Counted from the first letter of the stretch, positions 11,353-22,484 are shown. The stretch: 64,000 bases of DNA from Cantharellus purpuraceus (GCA_025174535.1 JALBUN010000010.1:1922001-1986000); one strand, 5' to 3'. The notes: a model not told the origin generated them from the letters alone. Program-made: numbers and translations.

Positions 11353-14220
11353 TCATGCAACATGCCCACTCACTTCACATCCACACCCATTCCAATGAAG
11401 GCCCATCCTGCATACAAAAGCAACCAACTTCACTTTTGGAAGACCCTTAGTAAGTATGTCTGCCACTTGTTTGCCAGTAGGCATGTATTCTGGAGCTAAT
11501 TTGCCTTCTTCAATCTTGTCACATATAAAGTGATAGCAAATGGCAATATGCTTCATCCTATTATGGAATTCAGGGTTCTTTGCAAGAGCAATAGCTGATT
11601 GATTGTCAATGTAAAGTGGGGTTGGTAAGTCTTGAATTTGTCCTATTTTGGATAGAAAAGTCTTGAGCCACATGACTTCTTTTGCAGCATGCGTGTTAAG
11701 ATAAGATATGGAGGGGTGTTGTGGGTGAGTGTAAGATGAATGTGAGGGATGGTGGCGAAGTAGATTTTTGAATAGGGGAGCAATTACTGCAAGGATGCAG
11801 ATATATGCGGGGTCGATGGAAAGGTGTTGTTTAGTAGAGTAATGTTACCAAATATCAGAATATTTGGTTAAGAACTGGGACTTCTGCAAAATGTTTGAGC
11901 AGAAATGGGAATAGCAACACTTCGAAAAAGTGTTTGCTTAATAGAAATGGATGTAATGATCCAAATCGTTCGTAATTTGAGATAGAAATAGTTGATGCAA
12001 TATCCTAATGGGATATGCAAAAGATTTCAAATCGAATAGGTCGTTTAGGAGTTATTCCAGGAACGACAGAAAGTTGACACAAGCTGTTTGTTTGCAGCTT
12101 GGAAGGGATTAAAAGTGGTGAATCTCCTTATTGATACTCGTACACAGTTGTAGTTAATATACAATTTGACAATCACATGATAAAAAAGCCTTTTAGTAAG
12201 ATTGAAACATATGATAAAAGAAATGATGTGGATACTGATAATATGTGATGTCATGGGGAAAAACTTTTTATAGAGAAAGGAATTTTTACCCGTTTGACTT
12301 GAGGTTTATGACGAATGAAAATCATCATAATACCTCCCTTTTTGAGTAGTAGCCACCCCTGTAGAACGAAAGGATGGCTCACAAAATAAAATCGAAAAAA
12401 AACACCTCCTCCTCATCCCTTAATCAAAAAATTCCCAAACTTTTCACAACTTTTCCTTATCATAAAACTCCCCCTTCTTGCTCCAATAGATTGTAATATT
12501 ACTTGAATAAATTCTTGACAATGCGCACAAGCCATATATTCAGCTTCAGTGCTCAATTGTGCTGTTGAGCTCTGCTTCTTAGAGCTCCAGCTGATTGCAC
12601 CACCACACATGAGGAAAACATATCCTGTGAGTGAATGATAGTCAATCTTGTCACCTGCCCAGTCTGCATTGACATATCCAGTAAGTGATGAATTTCCTTT
12701 CTTTCCATCGTAGACAATGCTGACATCTCCTTTCCCTTGTAGATACTGAAAGACATGTTTCAGTGCATTCCAGTGTGCCTTGTCTGGATTTGCACTGAAT
12801 TGGCTCAACATGTCCACTGCATGTGCAAGGTTGGGGCATGTGCTGATTATCACATACATGAGAGATCCTATGGCACTTTGGTAGGTCATTGCATTGATTT
12901 CCAGTTCTCTAAGCTTCTCTAATGTGAGCTTTGGGACCATAGGTGTTGAAACTGGCTGACACTTGGCCATTCCATAATGCTCCAAGATGGTTTGCACATA
13001 TTGCCATTGCGACAGACTGATAATGTGACTGGTGTGGTCTCAAGTGACTTCTATACCAAGAATCCAGCGCACTTCACCAAAGTCTGTCATCCCAAACCAT
13101 TCCTTGAGTTCTGATTTGACTTGATTTATAGCATCTAGAAAACTTAATAGGAGTAATAGGTCATTGACATAGATTGCAATGATTATCAGCATGCTGGCCT
13201 TAGATAGATGGAAAATACTGTGATTGGTTTGGCATTGTTTGAAGCCAAGTGCCTTGAATTCAGTGTGTATTTTCTTATACCATTCATGGCTTGCTTGTTT
13301 AAGACCATACAGGCCCTTCTTGAGCTTCCACACTACATTTGGCTTGTGGAATCCTGGAGGTAAGTTCATGTATATCTCCTCATCTAGATCTCCATTCAAG
13401 AATGCGGTTTTGACATCCATTTGATGCAGCTCAAGATCTTTGCATGCAGCCAGGGCAAGTAGTGTCCTAATGGCTGTAAATTTAGCCACTGGTGTGAAGG
13501 TCTCAGTGTAGCTGATGCCTTCAACTTGGTTAAAACCTTGTACAACAAGCCAGGCCTTATATCTGGTAATGTCCCCATCTGGTCCTCATTTCAGTTTGAA
13601 TACCCACTTACAGTCCACTATCTTTCACCCCTTAGGATGCTCGACCTCATTGTAAAGTTCAGTCTGAGTAAAAGATAACAATTCTTTGGCACAGGCAGCC
13701 TTCCAGAGTGGTGCATCAGGTTCAGACATGGCCTCTTCATAAGTTTGAGGTTCTCCAGGCTGTGACTGTGCGACCTTTGCCTGAGCTTCACCCACTGACT
13801 CAATTGTCTTTTTAGGACCATATTAATAACACTCATTGTCATCTGGAACTGGCTGCCATTGAATTCGGCTAGAGCAGCATGGTTCAGATTGCATGGGAGG
13901 AGGAGAGCTGTTACCAGCTGGCATGGTTGGTCATGTGAGGGTGGGGTATCATCCTCATCACCTTCATCATTGGACTCCTCTTCTAGCAACAATGGTAAGT
14001 CATCATTGTTGTTAGATTCAACTGGTATTGGAGCATTGACTATCTCTGAGTTTAGGTCTGGTTTGACCTCAACAGTGACTTGTTTAGGGTTGACTTCATC
14101 TCCTTCATCAAAGATGACATCACGGGATTCATAAACCATCCCAGTGTGTCAGTCAATGCATCAGTAAGCCTTCTTGTCCATTACATACCCTATAAACACA
14201 CATTGAACTGTTTTAGGTGT
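11353..14220 (-). mobile_element. Ty1/copia retrotransposon polymerase relic
   Basis: Read on the minus strand, the order is end of integrase (VQCVFIGYVMDKKAY, then ESRDVIFDE), an acidic linker, reverse transcriptase (DVKTAFLNGDL, then YVND) and RNase H (STEAEY, DNQSAIALAKNP, KQVADILTKGLPK). This is the Pol order of Ty1/copia elements. Gag, protease and the integrase catalytic core are missing. Five in-frame TGA stops were seen, at 13040, 13586, 13625, 14149 and 14161. The reverse transcriptase YVDD box reads YVND, so a catalytic aspartate is lost. An LTR insertion at 11694-12520 splits RNase H. Removing it restores the frame exactly. The element is dead. Confidence 0.93.
11694..12520. mobile_element. 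Solo LTR (827 bp) inserted in the copia RNase H
   Basis: The insert begins TGTTAAG and ends CTTGACA, an imperfect terminal inverted repeat with TG...CA ends. It is flanked by an exact 5-bp duplication ATGCG at 11689-11693 and 12521-12525. If the insert and one ATGCG are removed, the host frame reads continuously through A-C-A-H-A-A-K-E-V-M-W. No internal retroelement gene is present. This is the structure left by LTR-LTR recombination of a full element. Strand cannot be decided because both ends begin TGT. Confidence 0.9.
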
Positions 14221-15527
14221 TATGACTATATTCATTAATGCCCAGATCCCCATCCAATCCACTCAGATCCCTGCACATATGAAATCTATACACCATTTGG
14301 AAACCATCACATCTCCATTTATCTGTCCAATTGTCACCGTCTCCGGTTCCGATTGATGCATCAGCATTGTTTTGGAACCCACAAAATCATGGTGTTAGGG
14401 CAAACTCTAAATCACCACAATTCCATGAATTAACAGCTGAGAAGAATATCAAATCCAACTGCAGCACAACTCCAGAAACAATTTAATGTTTGTACTTTGG
14501 TTACAATCCTTTGTATTGGTCAATGCAGACTATATGCAGAAAAGTAATATGTTTCTTAGCAGCAAGAAATGAATAAGACTTCCAGAGTCTAGAGTTCACG
14601 GATGCTTAGGGGTCCAGATATTCCAAAAAGAGGGGAATGCACTTAGAGACTAAAGGAAGTAGGTGGATGAATCCAACTGTCCAACCAGTGGCTGTTTTGG
14701 AACACACAAAATTATGGTGTTAGGGCAAACCCTAAATCACCACAATTCTGTGAATTAACAGCTGAGAAGAATATCAAATCCAACTGCAGCACAACTCCAG
14801 AAACAATTTAACGTTTGTACTTTGGTTACAATCCGTTGTAATGGTCAATGCAGACGATACACAGGAAGGTAATACATTTCTTAGCAGTAGGGAATGAATA
14901 AGACTTCCAGAGTCTAGAGTTCACGGACGCTTAGGGGTCCAGATATTCCAAAAAGAGGGGAATGCACTTAGAGGCTAGAGGAAGTAGGTGGATGAATCTG
15001 ACCGTCCAACCAGTGACACTCTGAAGCGGGTAACAGCGATGTGTGAAGTAGTCTAGCAACTGCTTCACATGAGTTCAAGATTCTAATGCTCTGCAAAGGC
15101 AGTACACACTAGTAACTTAAACAAGAGCACTAATGGCAGGACTATTGACAGACAATCTCACCCTGTAGATTTGTAGTCATGCGAGGTAGATACTACACTC
15201 ACGCCCAAAGCAGGACAATCACTACTTCAAGTGCAATCAAATACAGTTACACAACTGTAAGCGACCCTTGAACTGGACAATCAACAGTTACTGAGATATA
15301 GAGGATGACACTGTATGTCACTCTAGTCACACTGATGTGCAAATGATGGGGTAGAAAATGGTTATTTATTCAGAGGTAGAATGGGCTCCTTTTATATTGT
15401 ATTTACAGGAGCTGACTAATACTACTGGAAACTTCTACCTATTAATAGATGGAATCTACTGGAAGCTAGTGGAATATGTGAGAAGGGGGTGGAAGTTTCC
15501 TAGCCAATGAGCTGCTTGGATTTGCTC

Positions 15528-15666
15528 TGACTCATGGCATGAGTCATGGATGGAGTCATAGTGTGACTCAGAGCAGGAGTCATAGTATGAGTAATCACAG
15601 GAGTCATGGTATGAGTCATGGAAGGAGTCATAGCATGAGTCATGGCAGAAGTCATTGCATGAGTCA
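15528..15666. repeat. GAGTCAT minisatellite, array of TGASTCA sites
   Basis: A degenerate 12-bp unit (ATGAGTCATGGN) repeats across this stretch. It contains six copies of TGA(C/G)TCA, the binding core of Gcn4/AP-1-type bZIP factors. Two more copies lie at 15840-15865. The inverted arm (about 17136-17395) carries about five. No gene is driven by it in any obvious way. Confidence 0.8.
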
Positions 15667-16174
15667 CCATTACCCAAATAACTCGGTCAATACTTCATTT
15701 CCCAGGCTGATCAGCACAGCCATGGGTAGGCACAGCTTCTATTGAACTCTCCACTGAAAATGGAGTCAGGAGGTGCAGTGGTTGCGAAGATATTGAGCAT
15801 TTACTGGCAGTGGTGACCAGATTGAGTCGGAGATTGAAATGAGTCATGTGATCGAAAATGAGTCAGTTGTCCGGGTGACTCCAGGTGACTTTGAAGCTGC
15901 TGACATCTGCGAAGGTTTGTGGGTCCATGTGGGTCCCAAACTTCGCCCAGCAGAACAACAAGGTTATGGACTCATTTCTGCATGGAAAATTCCTGAAAAA
16001 ATATGAAAAAATAGAGAATATTTGAATGGCCCTGAATCAAGAGAAAGCAGCACATATATGCTGATATTTTGAGGCCATGAAGCGAAATTGTACAGTTTCG
16101 GGACTTTAAACAAGATCTTTTTAAGGGAAAACCAGTTCCCATACTTCTCCATGGAAAATTGTGCTCTGAGAGAC

Positions 16175-16575
16175 TGTGTCAGGGTTCAAATAAGTCATAT
16201 TCTATTTTTAGTATTTTCTTTTGACACCCCTATCAGCGCAGCCTGTCAGGGTGTGTCTCCCCTATTTCATTGCCCCTATCACTTCCCCTATCCTTCCTCC
16301 CCTATCTTGGTTCTCCTATCCATCTCCATCATTTAGTATAAAGACTCGCCTTGGTGCAGTGTGATCCCCTCAGCTTGATCTCTGAGGATATCCGCTGTAC
16401 CAGGTAAGTCCCATGTATTTATCAGAAACAGCTGTATAGACTGAGGATATCTGCTGTACCAGCTGGCATTATTTCTTATTGGCTCTCACTTATTGAGTAT
16501 CTTGTTGTTGTGGCCTCGTCATCAGCATCGCCCTCACAGACTGTGGTTGTCAAGTTACAGATTATTTATTGATCA
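16175..16575 (+). mobile_element. Solo LTR (401 bp) near the centre of the inverted repeats
   Basis: The segment begins TGTGTCAGGG and ends TTGATCA, with TG...CA ends. It is flanked by the exact 5-bp duplication GAGAC at 16170-16174 and 16576-16580. A TATAAAG box at 16337-16343 suggests the + orientation. A 20-bp motif (GAGGATATCYGCTGTACCAG) is repeated inside it. No internal region remains. Confidence 0.85.
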
Positions 16576-16584
16576 GAGACATCT

Positions 16585-16876
16585 GAGCTTGAATTCAGGC
16601 CAAATGCCTGGTCCAAGGGTGCAGTGCTGACTGTGTGAAGGTTTGTGGGCACCTATGGGTCCACAACTGTAGCACAGCAGAAATAAATCATTCTGGGCCA
16701 AGTTCTGCATGGAATATTCCTGAAAAAAATGGAAAAATAGAGAATATTTGAATAAGTCCATTCCAGGTACAAGCACCAAATATATGCTGATAGTTAGGAA
16801 TGGAAATGTGAAGTATAGCACATTGGTGCTGCATAAATAGGATTTGATAGGGAAAAGGTGGTTCCCATATAGGAGG
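16585..16876. repeat. Dispersed repeat R, copy 1
   Basis: About 290 bp starting near GAATTCAGGCC and ending near GGTTCCCATATA. An inverted, nearly full copy lies at 26399-26675 and a partial copy at 19078-19217. The adjacent arms (15960-16140 and 16905-17040) are diverged relatives. No terminal inverted repeat or coding capacity was seen. Confidence 0.75.
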
Positions 16877-18428
16877 CATTGGTCTCTATGTATAGGAACT
16901 GGTTTTCCATGAAAAGATCTTGTTTATGGTCCTGAAATTGTATATTTTCATCAGCATATACATGCTGCTTTCTCTTTCAAATATTCTCTATTTTTTTTCA
17001 TATTTTTTCAGGAATTTTCTATACAGAAATGGGTTCACAAATTTATTGTCCTGCTGGGTGAAGTTTTGGACCCACCTGGACCCACAAAACTTTGCAGATG
17101 TCAGCAGCTTCAAAGTCAGCAGAGTCACCTGATCTACTGACTCATTTTCAATCACATGACTCATTTCAATCTCCAACCCAATCTGATCACCACTGCCAGT
17201 AAATGCTCAATATCTTGGCAACCACAGCTCCTCCTGACTCCATTTTTGATGGAGCTTTCAACCGAAGCTGTGCCTACCCATAGCTGTGCTGATCAGCCCA
17301 GGAAACAGAGTATTTCCCAAGTTATTTGAGTAATAGTGACTCATGCTATGACTCTCACCATGACTCAGGTTATGACTCCTGCTATGACTCATAACTATTA
17401 ATAGGTAGAAGGATTAGTCAGCTCCTATAGATACAGTATATAAGGAGGCCATTTTGCCTCTGAAATGAAGAACCATTTCTACCCCATCATTTGCACATCA
17501 GTGTGACTAGAGTGACATACAGTGTCATCCTCTATCTCAGTAAGATTGTCCAGTTCAAGGGTCGCTTACAGTTGTGTAACTGTATTTGATTGCACTTGAA
17601 GTAGTGATTGTCCTGCTTTGGGCGTGAGTGTAGTATCTACCTCGCATGACTACAAATCTACAGGGTGAGATTGTCTGTCAATAGTCCTGCCATTAGTGCT
17701 CTTGTTTAAGTTACTAGTGTGTACTGCCTTTGCAGAGCATTAGAATCTTGAACTCATGTGAAGCAGTTGCTAGACTACTTCACACATCGCTGTTACCCAC
17801 TTCAGAGTGTCACTGGTTGGACGGTCAGATTCATCCACCTACTTCCTCTAGCCTCTAAGTGCATTCCTCTCTTTTTGGAATATCTGGACCCCTAAGCGTC
17901 CGTGAACTCTAGACTCTGGAAGTCTTATTCATTCCCTACTGCTAAGAAATGTATTACCTTCCTATGTATCGTCTGCATTGACCATTACAACGGATTGTAA
18001 CCCAGATTTGGCTTCAGCTTATATGCTGCACCCTCACTAATGCCTATGTCCAAGATTTCAGAGACAGTGTATGACTTAGACAGTTTGGATTGGACTTAGG
18101 AGCTAGGTGTGATTCAATATTTGAACTGGGGAATGAAGTCCCCAGTTGGGAAACTTAAATACATATTTGAAATCTAATAATAATTACTCTGGTGATGGAT
18201 CTCCAAGGCTGACGGCCTTATGTGAATATGTCTGAGTCTGATGGAGATGGATGTCCAGGTTCCTATGGTGATGCTGATGCATCAATCAGAACCAGAGGTG
18301 GATGAGCAAGATCAACAGTGACAACTGGACAGACTAAATGGAGATGTAATGGTTTCCAAATAGAGTATAGATTTCATGTGTGTGGGGATCTGGGCGTTAA
18401 TGAATATAGTCATAACAGTATCTCTCCA

Positions 18429-18990
18429 TTAAGGCTGAGCCCTTGAGGCCTCATGTCTGTGGATTGAATAGGTGAGATGGTTGGGCACAGTCAGAGTTAT
18501 ACTGGGGGTCTGGAGATGTATAAAAGGAGGGGCATGTTGAGGTCTTATCCTCAATGATGTTGAACCCTTTTGCAAGTATGAGTGTGGCTGAGCTTGAGCA
18601 GTTGCTCCTGACAGAAGGAAGAAGAAGAGGAGCGGAGATGGAAGGAGGAGGAGGAGGCAGAACAGAGACGGAAGGAGGAGGAGGAGGAATGGAGATGGAA
18701 GGAGGTGGAGGAGGCAGAACAGAGACAGAAGGAAGAGGAGAAGGTGGAATGGAGATGGAAGGAGGAGGAGGAGGAATGGAAATGGAAGGAGGAGGAGGAG
18801 GAATGGAAATGGAGGAGGAGGAGGAATGGAAATGGAAGGAGGTGAAGGAAGTGGAAAGGAAACGGAAGAGTGAGCATGCAAGCTCAAGGAGCTTGTGGCC
18901 ACAATGGAGGCTGCAAGGCTGAATGAGGTGGAGGAACAGGTGCATGAGCTAGAGGCCACCATGGAGGTAGAGGAGGAGGTGACCAGGGCA
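18429..18990 (+). pseudogene. Gag-like coiled-coil relic with GA-rich tract
   Basis: A TATAAAA box at 18519-18525 precedes an ATG at 18554. The frame starts MMLNPFASMSVAELEQLLL. It then enters a purine-rich tract that reads Gly-rich in this frame but reads as Glu/Lys/Arg/Trp-rich coiled coil in the +1 frame. After the tract a second charged helix (L-N-E-V-E-E-Q-V-H-E-L-E) follows. The pattern fits an N-terminal Gag-like protein with frame-shifting decay in a simple repeat. No polymerase follows, and the unit lies between copies of modules X and U. Family assignment is tentative. Confidence 0.4.
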
Positions 18991-19077
18991 GGGGCAACTT
19001 GTCACCTGGGGAGTCCAAGCATGCCAATATGGGCATGGACCCCCGAGGTCACCATTATCTCGGTCACATGGATGGTG

Positions 19078-19217
19078 TATGGGAACCACCTTTTCCCTAT
19101 CAAATCCTATTTATGCAGCACCAATGTGCTATACTTCACGTTTCCATTCCTAAATATCAGCATATACATGGTGCTTGTACCTGGAATGGACTTATTCAAA
19201 TATTCTCTATTTTTGTT
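19078..19217. repeat. Dispersed repeat R, partial copy 2
   Basis: The sequence from TATGGGAACCACC to ATTCTCTATTTTTG matches the corresponding part of the copy at 26399-26675 and is the inverse of part of 16585-16876. It is cut where inverted module U begins. Confidence 0.7.
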
Positions 19218-19974
19218 ACCCTCTTCAGAGTGCCACTGGTTGGACAGTTGGATTCATCCACCTACTTCCTTTAGCCTCTAAGTGCATTCCCCTCTTTTTG
19301 GAATATCTGGACCCCTAAGCGTCCGTGAACTCTAGACTCTGGAATATTCATTTCTTGCTGCTAAGAAATGTATTACTTTTCTGGGTATAGTCTGCATTGA
19401 CCAATACAAAGGATTGTAACCAAAGTACAGATGTTAAATTGTTTCTGGAGTTGTGCTGCAGCAGGGTTTGATATTCTTCTCAGCTGTTCATTCATGGAAT
19501 TGTGGTGATTTAGAGTTTGCCCTAACACCATAATTTTGCAGGTTTCAAAACAGCTAACAACCTTATGTGAATATGTCCAAGTCTGATGGGGATGGATGTC
19601 CAGGTTCCTATGGTGATGCTGATGCATCAATTGGAACTGGAGGTAGATGAGCGAGATCGATGGTGACAATTGGACAGACTAAATGGAGATGTAATGGTTT
19701 CCAAATGGAGTATAGATTTCATGTGCATGGGGATCTGGGTGTTAATGAATATAGTCATAACACCCTAACACCATAATTTTGTGGGTTCCAGAACACCTAT
19801 GTATTATCTGCATTGACCATTACAACAGATTGTAACCAAAGTACAAATGTTAAATTGTTTCTGGAGTTGTACTGCAGTAGGATTTGATATTCTTCTCAGC
19901 TGTTCATTCATGGAATTGTGGTGATTTAGAGTTTGCCCTAACACCATAATTTTGTGGGTTCCAAAACACTGTGA

Positions 19975-20399
19975 ACTGTATCTTGAACCATTACCATTTG
20001 GTTCAGCCCATACAGCACTGTCTCCATATTGTCCCTCCATGAGTAGAAGTTCATTGAGTTGAGTTTTGGGGAATGTTGAGAACTCATTCCCAGTAGTTGT
20101 GATATAGTCAAGTTGCATAGTGGTCATTATGGGTAAATAATTCTGTTGTAATTATGCAGCAACAGGGCCCATAACCTGTTGAGCAATTATACATGACCTG
20201 ACTAATATTAAGTGCACACTATATATGGCAGAGAGCGTACTAGCACTTTTACAATAAGCTCTGTACAACACTTCAGTTGTTTGCTTCCTGCCCAACTGAA
20301 ACTCCACCTAAAAGCTCCTCTTTGCACCGCATAGCTATCATACTGTGGATGGGTGCCGATAGGCACTTGTTGCAGATGGAAGGGAGACAGCGTGTCCAT
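19975..20399 (-). pseudogene. 5' fragment of an unidentified gene cut by the repeat nest
   Basis: On the minus strand an ATG at 20399 opens a frame starting MDTLSPFHLQQVPIG. After a non-coding gap a second coding-like block starts near 20127 with MTTMQLDYITTTGNE and runs to SRYSSQC at about 19975. It stops exactly where the outer end of inverted module U begins. The fragment looks like the beginning of a gene truncated by repeat insertion. The family is not recognised. Confidence 0.4.
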
Positions 20400-21335
20400 G
20401 CATTAATGCCACGAGCTTTACTAATCCTTCATACAATTTCTACCACCAAATTGTGAACTGACAGGTAATTTATGAGACTCTGAATTGCCCTTGTGCCACT
20501 TCATTCAAGTAATTAAAGCTGGCTAGTGAGCCAGACATTGTATATGTGTTGTATGCTTTCATCAAGGCTAGGGACTGTTCATGCTCCAGTTGTTCAAACA
20601 GGGCAAGGAAGAGAACCCCAAGACAACACAGCTTACATTTTAGGCTCTTAACAAACTAGAAAGCTTGCGAACTGATGGGGTGATGCCAAATATCAGGTAT
20701 TTACTTCGGCTGCCAGAGGTGTGGTTGCATGGCGAAATACAATATGTGGAATCATAAGTAATGTCCATCCTGTGACTGTCAAATTGTGTATTATTGGCTT
20801 CTCATGATGGTAATTTAGGATTTTTGTTGCGAAGGCTACTTGTTTTACTCACACTGTTACATTACTATGAACCTTCACACGGATACATGCTCACCTCGAC
20901 CCCCCTAATGGGAGAGCAACCCCAGAGAGGTATCCTCAACTCATCATCCGGCAAGAGTGGGACCTGAATGTGCCTCGGGACCGGGTCCTGTGGTAGATAT
21001 ATGTATCTAACTTCATATGTTGACTTTGATGGCCCTCAGAATGTCTATGCAACTTTAACCTTTAGGGTTTAATTAAATGGCTGTGCGCCATTTATCTCGC
21101 GTGGTGATCAGGAACAAAGGAAAAGCACAGACTTGAGAGAAGAACAGACTTGAGAAAAGACCAGATGTTGACAGAGTTTTTCAGTTTCGTTGTGTTAGCA
21201 AATAGAACACTTAACAAGCAATCAAGTTGCTGAGCCAAAGTTTGTTGTTGTAGGGAGAACTATCACACGCTATTACAAGTTAACTACATATAGTTTTATT
21301 TTAGTTGAGTTCATACCAGGCCATGTGTGATATGC
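20400..21335. other. Gene-free stretch
   Basis: No frame with credible coding features was seen. The sequence is AT-rich and includes the 3' flank of the following minus-strand gene. Confidence 0.4.
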
Positions 21336-22484
21336 TCACCTTCTTCTCCCTGAACTGTTTTCAAGCTTCGCTAACGCCTCTTCCAATATTCGAGCCCGTT
21401 CCACATCGCTGTGGAGCTCTGCTTCATCATAACTTACAGGTCCGCTCCGTGTGCTGGCTCCACTGGCTCTCTGACCAGTGCTAGGCCCTCCAACCACGGG
21501 TAATGATGTACCTCTGCCTTGGGCACTCCCCCGAGACCGATGACTCCCACGGGAGTTACGCAAAAAGGAGGCAAGGATGAGTGTGCTCCCTCGAGTGTTA
21601 CCATATGCGGGCGGTGGTGGTGCAGCAATAATAGCATCCTCCACATCACCTGTACCGCGGACACCAAGGGCAGCGGCATACGTAGGTAAAGGTGGTCGAT
21701 TCCATGGTGCAAAGGCCATTCCGTTCGACCGAGAAGGATTCGTGCGATGACGGTGCGAGGGTAGAGTCCCACCAGGATGACGGTGTGCATACCTCTCAGC
21801 ACGAACCTGAAAGATGACACGCTCGACGAAGATAAGGAGTAGGAGAACTAAGATGGTGAACGCGACATGGATGAAAATTGCGGATGTGCCCGAGGTTTGT
21901 GAAGGGCCTTTATTAGAGACCGGTGTCGTGTTGATGATGTGTCTGGCGGCAAATACCCAGGCAACAATAAGGCCGCATATGACAAATAACAATAGGAAGA
22001 GGCGTGTTAGGGTCTTGAGCGTAACGCCTGCGTATTTTCTGTCCGACAGGCATGTTGATAAGGAGCGTAGTGAGAAAACGGAGTGTTTAGAAATGGTGTT
22101 CAATGATGTAGTAGAGTGATTGGAATTAGACTGGGTCTCGCCAGTGGAAGTGTTTGCATTCGGGAGTGTTGTCGTCGAGGGACTTGCTAGGTTTAGGTGG
22201 GATCTATCTGCAGGATGTCGGCCGTTGCGCGCATCCACTTCAGCTGAGTTTAGACCCTCTGTTGATTCTGCATCGCCATCATGTCCGTCACCCAGATCAG
22301 CCTCCTGCAGACGTGCAGCTTCTTCGGAATACCCAATCTCCCCTACAAGCCTGGGTATCTTGACTGGTAGGGGGCCTGCCTGCGGCTGTTGCTCCATTTC
22401 TGTCTGCCCTATTGATCCCCCTGTGGAAAGACCGTGCAGGGAGCCAGAGCCCGACGGGAAAGAGCTAGAGGCGGTCGACGCCAT
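21336..22484 (-). CDS. Two-helix membrane protein with PPxY motif, unknown function
   Basis: This single exon encodes 382 residues. A polar, Ser/Thr-rich N-terminal half is followed by two hydrophobic helices, about residues 161-180 and 203-221. A basic stretch comes next, then a Pro-rich C-terminal region with P-P-A-Y at 291-294 and P-L-P-T-Y at 265-269. PPxY motifs bind WW domains of Nedd4/Rsp5-type ubiquitin ligases, so an adaptor or sorting role is possible; that is inference. The C-terminus has a charged helix (E-R-A-R-I-L-E-E-A-L-A-K-L-E). The start is the first in-frame ATG. It is the only intact gene between the transposon nest and the dehydrogenase pair. Confidence 0.75.
   Translation of the reverse strand: MASTASSSFPSGSGSLHGLSTGGSIGQTEMEQQPQAGPLPVKIPRLVGEIGYSEEAARLQEADLGDGHDGDAESTEGLNSAEVDARNGRHPADRSHLNLASPSTTTLPNANTSTGETQSNSNHSTTSLNTISKHSVFSLRSLSTCLSDRKYAGVTLKTLTRLFLLLFVICGLIVAWVFAARHIINTTPVSNKGPSQTSGTSAIFIHVAFTILVLLLLIFVERVIFQVRAERYAHRHPGGTLPSHRHRTNPSRSNGMAFAPWNRPPLPTYAAALGVRGTGDVEDAIIAAPPPPAYGNTRGSTLILASFLRNSRGSHRSRGSAQGRGTSLPVVGGPSTGQRASGASTRSGPVSYDEAELHSDVERARILEEALAKLENSSGRRR

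Larger units (their letters stand above)
14218..19967. repeat. Nested inverted-repeat (palindromic) transposon nest
   Basis: Three sequence modules recur in opposite orientation around a centre near 16.5 kb. Module X: 14218-14370 (+), with inverted copies at about 18200-18417 and 19556-19772. Module U (about 322 bp, starting TGTTTTGGAAC): 14371-14692 and 14693-15013 (+), inverted at 17815-18005 (partial), 19236-19553 and 19795-19967 (partial). Module A: 15014-16150 against 16890-17814, long inverted arms with local deletions. The outer ends TGTTTTGGAAC and GTTCCAAAACA form a terminal inverted repeat. No transposase was recognised. It looks like a foldback element or head-to-head insertions of one family; the class is not known. 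Confidence 0.8.

Noticed and set aside
12413..12520. C-terminal extension of the copia RNase H frame
   Set aside because: These codons come from the inserted solo LTR, not from the element.
15528..15666. GAGTCAT repeat considered as a CRISPR array
   Set aside because: Units are about 12 bp with no unique spacers, in a eukaryotic transposon; it is a minisatellite.
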